Source: an uncultured Selenomonadales bacterium
GTDB taxonomy: Bacteria > Bacillota > Negativicutes > Selenomonadales > Selenomonadaceae
Assembly (NCBI GenBank): GCA_937877545.1
Contig: CALFJE010000038.1
Coordinates: forward strand, 1 to 51,571
DNA length: 51,571 nt
Direction of reading: 5' to 3'
Both the position numbers and the translations under genes were made by a program. Below, in pieces: positions 40,054 through 48,067 of this stretch; the first letter of the stretch is position 1, and each line of letters begins with the position of its first letter. The notes under the pieces were generated by a model that made no database searches, was not told where the DNA came from, and saw only the letters and a list, made by a program, of their open reading frames with translations.

Positions 40054-40947
40054 TTACAAGTCCAAATAATAATGCGTCGACAGTTCGACAAGTTCATCGG
40101 CAACCAGCGAATGAAAGCCCGCGTAAGACAGATTTTCAGCCTGCGCGGAGAAAGTGTAATGCCCGACAGCCCACGCCGCGACCTGTTGCGTCTCGGAGAT
40201 TTTGGCAATGTAAATGGTGGTGCCGGTCGTGGTGTCGACGCGCCACTTGACGCCCGTAACGCCGCTAATATCTTGAGGCGGCTCGCCGTCGGCGCGTTTA
40301 CGGGTGCGCACGGTCAAGGAAACGGTCGGCTCCCATCTGCGCCCGTAGCGAACCTCGGCTATGCCCTGCCCCGCGTAGAGAGCCGCTATCTCGTAGCCCG
40401 ATTTCCTCGGCATATAAAGCGGGATAAACTTCACGGCGCGGGATACTTCGCTGAAATTGGCATAGAGGATTTTTGGGTCGGGCATGGCGACGGTCTCAAT
40501 CTTTTGCGGCACGACGGCGGGCGGCGAAGGTTTAACCGGCTCAGTCGGCGGCGGGGTTACCTGTTGCACGGGCGGCGAAGGTTTAATCGGCTCAACGGGC
40601 GGCGGTGTCTCGTTCGGGTCGATTATTATCGTCGGCTCCTCGGAGCGTGTGGCGTCGCGTCGCGTACTTTCCTCAAGCTTGCGCTCATTTTCCGATTCCT
40701 TTTCCTTGCGCGTCTGCTTGAGTTTTTTCTTGCGCTCGCGGATTTCCTTATCGGTCTCCTGCGCCCGCTCCGTGGTTATCGTTTCCGTCAACGCCGGATT
40801 TATATCGTCCAGCTGCTCCTCGCCCGAATTTTCCTGTTCCGCCGCTATCAACGCCAATTCCCTGTCCTCTTCCGCCGCGTGCCCCGCGCAAGGCAAATAT
40901 ATCATCGCCGCTGCCGTCAACAGGGCGATTTTCTTTCCTAACGTCAA
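40054..40947 (-). CDS. Secreted proline-rich protein, unknown function
   Basis: The start is TTG 40947, 7 nt after AGGAGG (an ATG two codons upstream is too close to it). A signal peptide of about 25 residues ends A-G-H-A-A. Residues about 60-100 are a charged, probably coiled segment (K-K-K-L-K-Q-T-R-K-E-K). Two P-P-P/K-P-S-P-P repeats (I-K-P-S-P-P-V-Q-Q-V-T-P-P-P and V-K-P-S-P-P) form a spacer at about 115-145. The C-terminal half, about 140 residues, is globular and ends in H-Y-Y-L-D-L. It looks like an envelope protein with a cell-wall-spanning linker. No family is known to me. Confidence 0.65.
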   Translation of the reverse strand: MTLGKKIALLTAAAMIYLPCAGHAAEEDRELALIAAEQENSGEEQLDDINPALTETITTERAQETDKEIRERKKKLKQTRKEKESENERKLEESTRRDATRSEEPTIIIDPNETPPPVEPIKPSPPVQQVTPPPTEPVKPSPPAVVPQKIETVAMPDPKILYANFSEVSRAVKFIPLYMPRKSGYEIAALYAGQGIAEVRYGRRWEPTVSLTVRTRKRADGEPPQDISGVTGVKWRVDTTTGTTIYIAKISETQQVAAWAVGHYTFSAQAENLSYAGFHSLVADELVELSTHYYLDL

Positions 40948-40958
40948 AAACATTCCTC

Positions 40959-41920
40959 CTATAGGCTGTTCAAATCCTGCGCCAAAATTTGTATTTGCCG
41001 GCTCAAATCCTCGGCGGCGTGCTTTTTAAGTTGCCAATCCTCGTAAAGCCGAAAGTCAATCAGAAATTCCTTAAACATGTTGAAATTAACCTTAATCGTG
41101 TCGGAGTGGAGTTGCGGATAAATTTCGTTTAGGAGCCTCTCGGCACGCGTAAGCTCGGCAATGTATTCGTCCAGATGACGATTGCGATCTTGCGGCGGCA
41201 ACTCGTTGAATTTCTTGGCGACCTCCTGCACCTTGCTAACCGTCCGCCGAATCGAATTCTTTTTATCCTCCAGCTGACCTCGCGGCGAACGACGAATCAA
41301 TTCCTGCTTGAGCGTCGGCGATACTTCCACCTCGACGATTGAAAAATTTTTATCCGGGTCGAACGTCTGAACGTGCGGCTTGAGATAATCGGGCAGGCTC
41401 GGCGGCGGCGCGAGGAAATATACTTGCCCGAAGTTTTCAGCCGCCAAGAACATTTCCGTCGACGGAAGCTTTTGCTCCGAACAGATTATCGAGGCGAAGG
41501 CGTCATTGGGAATATAATCCCCCCCCCGTCTACCTCGGCGAAGACAAAGTTCACGTGCGAAAACTTACCTACGGGGCGCGTCGGCGAATAGCTCCAAAGA
41601 TAATTCTGCGCATTGAACTTGGGCAGGAAGGACGCCAACACCTCGTCAAGCGGCGACCATTTCCCCGCGTGCAGGACGTGATGCTTTTGCGGCTTGCGTA
41701 TGAGGCGGGCGGCGATTCGCAGGAAAATTACCAGCCGTATCATGCCCTCGGCGGTGTTATCGAATAATCGCTTCATGTCGCTTTGGACGCCGTTTACCAA
41801 ATCCGCTTGCGCCAAATCGCTCCGATTCTCCGCCGTGTTTAAAAAGTCGATTAAACGTTGCGGCTTGTCGGCGGCGTCGTGGAACGTGATTCCCGCGTTG
41901 TCAAAAGTCAAGTAACTCAT
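40959..41920 (-). pseudogene. Frameshifted copy of the 310-aa cassette protein
   Basis: Two reading frames, 41486-41920 (N-terminal part, M-S-Y-L-T-F-D-N) and 40959-41453 (C-terminal part, ending L-A-Q-D-L-N-S-L), align to the intact paralogue at 43059-43991. They are joined at a run of nine G on the minus strand (41519-41527). With seven or ten Gs the reading frame continues (D-Y-I-P-N-D-A-F-A-S-I-I) through to about 320 aa. In the sequence given, the first frame reads G-G-G-I-I-F-P-M-T-P-S-P-R and stops. It is either an inactive copy, a phase-variable gene or a sequencing error. The paralogue has a Rossmann/methyltransferase-like sequence, unproved. Confidence 0.8.
41519..41527. repeat. Homopolymer tract C9 (G9 on the coding strand)
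   Basis: The longest homopolymer I noticed in a coding region here. Its length decides whether the surrounding 320-codon gene is open. Confidence 0.9.
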
Positions 41921-43040
41921 TATGCCGCGCCTCCGTAAAGCAGATAGTGCAATCGCGCCACGATGTGCTCTGCGTCGAAATTTCGGCGGGCGTATTCGAC
42001 GGAGTGTTTGCCGCCCTTTAACAACAAATCCTCGTCGGAGCAGACCTCGCGGAAAATTTTAGCCAAAGCGTCGACGTTGCCAATCGGGAAAACTCTGCCG
42101 CACTTGCCGCCGCCAATCGCCTCTTGAGCCGAATCAACGTCGGAAAAAATCATAAAGTCTCCCGCGAATAAAGCCTCCGCCGCCACGTTGGGAGTGCCGC
42201 CTTCAAACGTTGAGGTCATGCAGAAAATCTTTGCCCGCTTGTATTCGTCGGCAAGTTCGGCTTTATCCGAGATGTGCCCCGTAAAGGTCACGCGCTCTTG
42301 AAGGTCGGGGTGTTCGGCAAAGAATTTATCTTTGAACGGGTTAAACTTTTTGTCGACGCCGCCCACAAGTCGGACGCGCCAATCGGGCAAGTCGGCGGCA
42401 ACTTTGGCGAACGCCTTAAGCAAATCCTCGTTGCGCTTTTGGTCGGTACCGATTCGCCCGACCGTCAAGATAATATTTTCCTTACGCTCAAACAGATTAT
42501 CAAAGGAGGTCTGCGGAAAATTGTACCAGCCGTTGCGAATCAGCTCGACGGGCACGCGCCACTTAGCCGCGATATATTTCTGCGTGGCACGGCAACTGGC
42601 AGCAACCACGTCGCAAGATTGAAGGAACTTTTTATAATCGGGCTGATTGTGCGTGATTCTGCCCGCCCAGCCGATATTCATGTCGGTCGCCAAGTAAATC
42701 TTGCCGTCGGGACGCACGCGCTTATAGTGCTCGACGAGCGGCGGATATTCGGGATAAGCCCCGTGGCAAATGAGCAAATCCATGTCGGCGGCGTGCGCGT
42801 CTAGGCGAATCGCGCTTGCATCGTGTTTTCGGGGATAAAATCCATTTCCAAGCCGCGAACGTATTTCTCCAGGTAGGGAAACTTTTCGGGCGCGGGCTTG
42901 CCGAAATTAATCATAACCGAACGGAAGCCGTGATTTTTATAAAGCACGTAGGGGATAATTCCGCAGTCCTTCAAAAGGGCTTGATTCCACCAACTGCCGG
43001 AATGATGAAACGCATACGCGCCGCGTTTCTCCTTTGCCAT
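41920..43040 (-). pseudogene. Frameshifted group-1 glycosyltransferase copy
   Basis: An N-terminal piece (42801-43040, 79 codons, M-A-K-E-K-R-G-A-Y) and a C-terminal piece (41920-42783, M-D-L-L-I-C-H-G-A-Y) align end to end with the intact glycosyltransferase at 43988-45103. At the junction the sequence GCCTAGACGCG replaces GCCTACGTCGACGCG, a 4-bp loss that creates TAG and shifts the frame. The C-terminal part keeps the E-G-G-T-P-N-V-A-A-E-A-L nucleotide-sugar motif. Since both genes in this cassette are broken, decay of a duplicated copy is likely. The piece starting at ATG 42783 might still be translated. Confidence 0.8.
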
Positions 43041-43058
43041 GCCGTCACCTCCAAAAAC

Positions 43059-43991
43059 TCAACAGGCAATAAGGTCTTGCGTAAGGATTTCGTATTGGCG
43101 ACTGAGGCGGGCGACAGAGCCGTTGCCGAGCCGCAAATCAATCAGAAATTCCTTAAGCAGGTTGAAATTGAACTTGACGGTTTCGCTGTGAAGTTCGGGG
43201 AAAATCTCCGCCAAAAGTTTTTCGGCGTGAATCACCTCGGCGATATACTCGTCAAGCCGCGAATTTTTTTTCTTGAGCACCGCCGGCAATTTGGCGATGA
43301 TGTCGGCTATCGCGGATTTTTTTTCGTCAAGCTGACCTTGCGGCGTTAGTTGCTTAAACTCCTGCCTGAGTTGCGGCGATACCTCCAGCTCGAACAGCGA
43401 AAATTGATTCGTCAACGGGAAGGCTTGCGCGTGCGCCCGCAACGCCTCCTGTGCGTCCTGCGCTATGAAATATATCCGCCCGTACGGTTTGACTGCCAAC
43501 AGCACTTCAAGCGGCAACGTCGAATCGGGGAAAATTATCGTGTCGAAGCGTTCTTCGGGTAAAAGATATTCGTCGCCCTCCGCGAACAGGAAATTAACCG
43601 ACGGCATACGTCCGAGCGGGCGCGTCGCCGATAAACAGTAGAGTTTGTTGGCGGGGTTGAATTGCGGCAAAATCTGTGCAAGCTCCTCGTCGAGCGGCGA
43701 CCATTGCCCGATTCGCAGGACGTGATGCACTTGCGGCTTGCCGAGGAGTCGGGCGAAGATTCGCAGATACGCCACCAATTCCCCCATGCTTACGGGCGTC
43801 TTTAGGAAGATTCGCTTTGCCGCCTCGTTGACCGTCGTGCGGAGCGGATACTCAATGTTGCCTTGCTTGTCGAGCCGGTGCGAATGGAGGCAACTTTTAT
43901 TGAGGAGGGGCGTGCGCACGTCCAACAGCAACGTCGCCCTGTCGCCGTCCCGCAAGTAGTATTTGCCCTTCGAGGATTGTAATTTGCTCAA
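43059..43991 (-). CDS. Cassette protein with Rossmann/methyltransferase-like region, intact copy
   Basis: The 310-aa protein starts at TTG 43991, 9 nt after GGAGG, overlapping the glycosyltransferase stop. The middle (about 95-180) has F-D-T-I-I-F-P-D-S-T-L-P-L-E-V-L-L-A-V-K-P-Y-G-R-I-Y-F-I-A, which looks like the second half of a SAM-methyltransferase fold, without a clear glycine-rich SAM motif. The C-terminal 120 residues are helical and charged. Tight pairing with a glycosyltransferase, in two copies, suggests a role in surface polysaccharide or glycoprotein modification. Function not assigned. Confidence 0.7.
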   Translation of the reverse strand: MSKLQSSKGKYYLRDGDRATLLLDVRTPLLNKSCLHSHRLDKQGNIEYPLRTTVNEAAKRIFLKTPVSMGELVAYLRIFARLLGKPQVHHVLRIGQWSPLDEELAQILPQFNPANKLYCLSATRPLGRMPSVNFLFAEGDEYLLPEERFDTIIFPDSTLPLEVLLAVKPYGRIYFIAQDAQEALRAHAQAFPLTNQFSLFELEVSPQLRQEFKQLTPQGQLDEKKSAIADIIAKLPAVLKKKNSRLDEYIAEVIHAEKLLAEIFPELHSETVKFNFNLLKEFLIDLRLGNGSVARLSRQYEILTQDLIAC

Positions 43992-45103
43992 GTCGCGTCG
44001 CCTCCGTAAAGCAGATAGTTCAGCCGCGCCACAATCTTATCGGCGTCGAATTGCTTGCGGGCATAATCGGCAGCGTTACGCCCGCCGTCGGAAATCAGCT
44101 TGTCGTTACGGCAAACCTCCGCGAAAATCTCAGCCAGGGCGTCGACGTTGCCAATCGGGAAGACCACGCCGCAGTTGCCCTCGTCAGTCAAATCGCCCGC
44201 CGCGTCGACCGCCGACGTAATGATATAATCGCCGCCGAACAGAGCCTCCGCCGCCACGTTGGGTGCGCCCTCGAAATTCGACGTAAGACAGAAAATCTTA
44301 GCCCGCTTGTATTCGTCCATCAACGCCGCCTTATCTTGAATCAGCCCCGTGAACGTCACGCGTCCGCGCAGATTTTCATGCGCCGCAAAGTATTTCTCGA
44401 CGTAGGGCTTAAAACTTTCCTCAACGCCGCCGACAAGCCGCACGCTCCAATCTGGCAGAGCCTCGGCGACTTTGGCGAACGCCTCAAGCAAAACGTGATT
44501 CTGCTTCTGATTCGAGCCGATTCGCCCGACCGTCAAGATAATATTTTCCTTGGGCACGTCGTCGAACTTGACGCCGAAGAAATTATACCAACCGTTGCGA
44601 ATCAAATCGACGGGCACGCTCCACTTGGCGGCAAGGTATTTCTGCGTGGCTCGGCAACTGGCGGAGATAACGTCGCAGGAATGGAGGAATTTTTTATAAG
44701 CAGGCTCCTCGTGCGGCAGACGGTCAGCCCAAGCAATGTTCATGTCGGTCGCCAGATAAATCTTGCCGTCGGGGCGAAGACTCCGATAACGCTCAACCAA
44801 CGGCAGATAGTCAAGATACGCGCCGTAGAGAATCAGCAAATCCATATCGGCGGCGTGCGCGTCGACGTAGGCAAGCCGCGCCTGCAATGTGTCTTTGGGC
44901 AGAAAATCAAGCTCCACGCCGCGAACGTATTCCAGATACGGATAAGCGGCGTCGAACTTCATGCCGACCAATACCGAGCGGAAACCGTGATTCTTGTGGA
45001 GCAGATAGGGCACGAGTCCGCAATCCTTGAGCAGTTGCTGATTGTTCCAGCCGCCGCCGTTTATGGGGTTGCCGCCGTGCGCGATTGTGTAAGCTCCTCG
45101 CAT
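43988..45103 (-). CDS. Group-1 (GT4-like) glycosyltransferase, intact copy
   Basis: The 371-aa protein starts at ATG 45103, 8 nt after GAGG (the GTG three codons upstream overlaps that site). It shows a GT-B layout: an acceptor half with K-N-H-G-F-R-S-V and D-L-L-I-L-Y-G-A-Y, and a donor half with I-L-T-V-G-R-I-G, N-F-E-G-A-P-N-V-A-A-E-A-L-F-G-G and a nucleotide-sugar E-x7-E-like segment. It probably transfers a sugar onto a cell-surface glycan. It overlaps the downstream partner gene by 4 nt. A repeat (45133-45193) lies directly upstream. Confidence 0.85.
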   Translation of the reverse strand: MRGAYTIAHGGNPINGGGWNNQQLLKDCGLVPYLLHKNHGFRSVLVGMKFDAAYPYLEYVRGVELDFLPKDTLQARLAYVDAHAADMDLLILYGAYLDYLPLVERYRSLRPDGKIYLATDMNIAWADRLPHEEPAYKKFLHSCDVISASCRATQKYLAAKWSVPVDLIRNGWYNFFGVKFDDVPKENIILTVGRIGSNQKQNHVLLEAFAKVAEALPDWSVRLVGGVEESFKPYVEKYFAAHENLRGRVTFTGLIQDKAALMDEYKRAKIFCLTSNFEGAPNVAAEALFGGDYIITSAVDAAGDLTDEGNCGVVFPIGNVDALAEIFAEVCRNDKLISDGGRNAADYARKQFDADKIVARLNYLLYGGDAT

Positions 45104-45132
45104 GTCAATCACCTCGCGCCGATTATAACACA

Positions 45133-45193
45133 GGAATTGGGAATTAGGAATTAGTTTTTCCCTACTCCCTAATCCCTAGTCCCTAATCCCTAA
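45133..45193. repeat. Dispersed repeat, copy D: GGAATT and CCCTAAT arrays
   Basis: On the left GGAATTGGGAATTAGGAATTAG; on the right CCCTACTCCC, then TAATCCCTAG, then TCCCTAATCCC. The two halves are roughly inverted. It lies between the divergent glycosyltransferase and fur genes, just upstream of the fur promoter. Confidence 0.75.
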
Positions 45194-45199
45194 ATTTTT

Positions 45200-45228
45200 T
45201 TGTGCTTTTCGGCGATAACTGCTATAAT
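45200..45228 (+). promoter_or_regulatory. Promoter of the fur-hemZ-PARG-ltaE-phzF-hisS operon
   Basis: TTGTGC (45200-45205), a 17-nt spacer and TATAAT (45223-45228) with a TGC extended -10. Autoregulation by the Fur-family protein is plausible, but I cannot see a clear box. Confidence 0.65.
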
Positions 45229-45258
45229 CTGCCAAAATGGCTAAGGAGGCTTCAAACC

Positions 45259-45726
45259 ATGAGCGAGAATCGGCAGCTGTTCGACTTGAAGGATTTGCGA
45301 GGGAAATTGTCCGAGCAGGGCTACAAGATGACGCCGCAACGCAAGGAAATTCTGCGGATATTCGTTGAGCAGTCGGGCGGGCACCACATGAGCGCGGAGG
45401 ACGTTTACGGCATCCTTCAGGAGCGGAATTCCAAAATCGGCTTGGCGACGGTCTATCGCGCTTTGGATTTGCTCAGCGAATTGGGCATTCTTGTTCAAAT
45501 CGACTTCGGCGACGGTTGCGACCGCTACGAGCTTAACACCGCCGACCCAAAAGTTCATCACCACCACCATTTGATTTGCCTCAAGTGCAAGCGCGTCATA
45601 GAGTTTGAGGAGGATTTGCTTGACGATTTGGAGGCGAACATTGAGGAGAAGTCGGGCTTCCGAATTTTGAATCACGAGGTGAAATTCTTGGGCTACTGCA
45701 AAGACTGCCTCGCCAAGGAGGATTGA
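45259..45726 (+). CDS. Fur-family transcriptional regulator (Fur/PerR type)
   Basis: The protein is 155 aa from ATG 45259, after AAGGAGG. The winged helix includes M-T-P-Q-R-K-E-I-L-R-I-F and T-V-Y-R-A-L-D-L-L. The C-terminal half has H-H-H-H-H-L-I-C-L-K-C and G-Y-C-K-D-C, the metal and structural zinc sites. It senses iron, manganese or peroxide; the subtype is not decidable by eye. It heads an operon with hemZ, so it may tie heme synthesis to metal or peroxide. Confidence 0.9.
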   Translation: MSENRQLFDLKDLRGKLSEQGYKMTPQRKEILRIFVEQSGGHHMSAEDVYGILQERNSKIGLATVYRALDLLSELGILVQIDFGDGCDRYELNTADPKVHHHHHLICLKCKRVIEFEEDLLDDLEANIEEKSGFRILNHEVKFLGYCKDCLAKED

Positions 45727-45730
45727 CGGC

Positions 45731-47242
45731 TTGAGTATCAGCATAAAAATTCTCGGTGCAAACGATTTCTCCAAAGTCGTCGGCGAGGTGCTTCGTTCGC
45801 TAAAGGTTGCGGCGGCGGACTTCGACGGCTTGGAGATTTTTAACGAGGTCATCGGCAGAAAAGTTATCACGCGGCTCAAGGTCACGGCGGGCGGCGCGAC
45901 GGGCATTTTGCGCAAGAGTTCAATCGCACGCCCCGACGAACGTTTCGGCGCGGAAGTCAATCGTCTGGTCAAGCGCAACTTGTACTTGCTCCTCGTCAAC
46001 GGCTTGGGGCTTGGCGCGGTGCCTTACGGTATCCTTCACGGCGTGCGCCCCACGAAGATTATTCAGCGCTGGATTGGCGAGGGCTACGGCGTCACTAGCC
46101 AAGGCGTCCTCGACCGCGATAAGATTGCCCGCCGCATTTGCTCTGATTTCCTCACCGCCCGTGATAAAGCCGACCTCTTGACTGAAGTCGCGCTTGCGCA
46201 GCTGCCGATTATCCGCGCCGGCGACGCCAAAACCGTCAGCGTCTACGTAGGCATTCCCTTTTGCAGGACGCGTTGCCTTTACTGTTCGTTTCCGTCGCAC
46301 GTCTTGCCCGCCGACAGCGAAGTTGCCGAGTTCATGGCGGTTTTGACACGCGACGTTGAGGCGGCGGCTGATTCGATTAAACGTTACGGCTTCAAGGTTC
46401 AGACGGTTTACATAGGCGGCGGCACCCCGACCGCTTTGCCCGAACAATTTTTCGCCGAGATGATGGCGACGGTTCACGATAAAATCTGCGCGGAGGGCGT
46501 GGCGGAATTTACCGTCGAGTGCGGGCGACCCGATACGATAACCGCCGAGAAAATCGCCGTCATGAAAAGTTTCGGCGTGACGCGTGTCAGCGTCAATCCT
46601 CAGACGATGCACCAACGCACGCTTGACCTAATCGGGCGCAAACACACCGTCGAGGACGTGACGCGGGCTTTCAACGACTTGCGGGCGGCGGGCGATTGGC
46701 TCATAAACATGGACTTGATAATCGGCTTGCCGGGCGAACGGCTTGCGGACTTCGCGGCGACGCTGGAGCAAATCCTCGCGCTCAAACCCGACGACATAAC
46801 GATTCACTCCTTAGCCATAAAGCGCGGTTCCAAATTGCAAACGCGGCTTGCCGATAAGCTGAACACGTTGGCGGATTTCGATTTGCCGAGCGACGCCGAG
46901 GTTCGCAAAATGGCTGAACACGCGTCCAAAGCTCTGCGAGGCGCGGGCTACGTGCCGTATTATCTCTATAGGCAAGGCTACATGAGCGGGCAGATTGAAA
47001 ACGTGGGCTGGAGTCGGCGCGGCGCGGAAAGTATTTACAACGTGCAGATAATGGGCGAACGTCAAACGATATTGGGCATAGGCGGGGCGGCGTCGACCAA
47101 AGTTCCCGACCCCGTCAACAAGCGGATTCAAACGGCGTTCCATGCCAAGGATTTGAAAACTTACGTGCGCGACGCGGAGCACTACATACAACGGCGGGAA
47201 AAGGTTTTGGCGGAGGTTTATCCCGACGCGGGAGGGGATTGA
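45731..47242 (+). CDS. hemZ: HemZ-type oxygen-independent coproporphyrinogen dehydrogenase-like radical SAM protein
   Basis: The 503-aa protein starts at TTG 45731, 8 nt after AAGGAGG. The N-terminal about 150 residues match HemZ-specific sequence (G-V-R-P-T-K-I-I-Q-R-W). The radical SAM motif C-R-T-R-C-L-Y-C follows V-Y-V-G-I-P-F near residue 180, then G-G-G-T-P-T-A-L-P and E-C-G-R-P-D-T. Related HemN proteins decarboxylate coproporphyrinogen III anaerobically; activity of HemZ is less certain. It follows fur by 4 nt. Confidence 0.88.
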   Translation: MSISIKILGANDFSKVVGEVLRSLKVAAADFDGLEIFNEVIGRKVITRLKVTAGGATGILRKSSIARPDERFGAEVNRLVKRNLYLLLVNGLGLGAVPYGILHGVRPTKIIQRWIGEGYGVTSQGVLDRDKIARRICSDFLTARDKADLLTEVALAQLPIIRAGDAKTVSVYVGIPFCRTRCLYCSFPSHVLPADSEVAEFMAVLTRDVEAAADSIKRYGFKVQTVYIGGGTPTALPEQFFAEMMATVHDKICAEGVAEFTVECGRPDTITAEKIAVMKSFGVTRVSVNPQTMHQRTLDLIGRKHTVEDVTRAFNDLRAAGDWLINMDLIIGLPGERLADFAATLEQILALKPDDITIHSLAIKRGSKLQTRLADKLNTLADFDLPSDAEVRKMAEHASKALRGAGYVPYYLYRQGYMSGQIENVGWSRRGAESIYNVQIMGERQTILGIGGAASTKVPDPVNKRIQTAFHAKDLKTYVRDAEHYIQRREKVLAEVYPDAGGD

Positions 47243-47245
47243 CAA

Positions 47246-48067
47246 ATGGCATACGTGACACGAGACGACTTGATAGACATATTCCGCGACACGGAAGAAT
47301 TTTACACGACGGACGAAAACTTGAAGCAGGCGATACGCGACTCGATAAAGTGGACGGTGCATTACGGCGCGGAGGATTATCCGCCGTTGCCCGCCCCCCG
47401 ATTCAATAAGACGGCGGTATCCGTCGTCAAAAAGCGTTCGTTCGACGCGGCGATAGTCACGCAACGGAAGCATTTGGAGTTGAAAATCGTTGTGCATAAT
47501 TTTGCCTCGGCGACAAATCCCGGCGGCGGCGTCAAGTACGGTGCGCGGGCGCAGGAGGAGGCTCTTTGCCGTTGCTCCACGCTTTACCCCGTGCTCAACA
47601 CCGAGGAGAATTGGAAACGCTTTTACACCGTCAATCGCGAACGCGGCAATGCGCTTTACGACGACGCGTGCTTGTATTCGCCCGAAATTGTCATCTGCAA
47701 GAGCGATATAGATCGTCCTGCGCGGTTGCCTCGCGATAAGTGGGACTTGGTGGACGTGGTAACGATAGCCGCGCCGAATCTGCACAATCTGACAATCGAC
47801 GACGAGGAACTTTTTGCGTTGCAGGAGCGGCGGTTGCGGCACATGTTCACGGTAGCGGCTCATCACGGCGCGGAGATTTTAGTGACGGGGGCGTTCGGTT
47901 GCGGCGCGTTCAGAAACAATCCGGAGGTCGTGGCGCAGGCTTACAAAAAAATCTTGCCTGAGTTCGAGGGCTTCTTCAAGGAAATAGTTTTCGCGATTTA
48001 CTGCCGCCCGCAGGAGCTGATAAATTTTGAGACGTTCAAAAAATATTTCGGGAAGGCGAAGGCATGA
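47246..48067 (+). CDS. TIGR02452-family protein (microbial-type PARG, macro-domain fold)
   Basis: The 273-aa protein has the poly(ADP-ribose) glycohydrolase-like signature N-P-G-G-G-V-K-Y-G-A-R-A-Q-E-E-A-L near residue 90 and G-A-F-G-C-G-A-F-R-N-N-P near the C-terminus. Such proteins probably hydrolyse ADP-ribosyl groups or bind ADP-ribose. It lies 3 nt after hemZ and overlaps the next gene by 4 nt, so it is in the fur operon. Its natural substrate is unknown. Confidence 0.85.
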   Translation: MAYVTRDDLIDIFRDTEEFYTTDENLKQAIRDSIKWTVHYGAEDYPPLPAPRFNKTAVSVVKKRSFDAAIVTQRKHLELKIVVHNFASATNPGGGVKYGARAQEEALCRCSTLYPVLNTEENWKRFYTVNRERGNALYDDACLYSPEIVICKSDIDRPARLPRDKWDLVDVVTIAAPNLHNLTIDDEELFALQERRLRHMFTVAAHHGAEILVTGAFGCGAFRNNPEVVAQAYKKILPEFEGFFKEIVFAIYCRPQELINFETFKKYFGKAKA

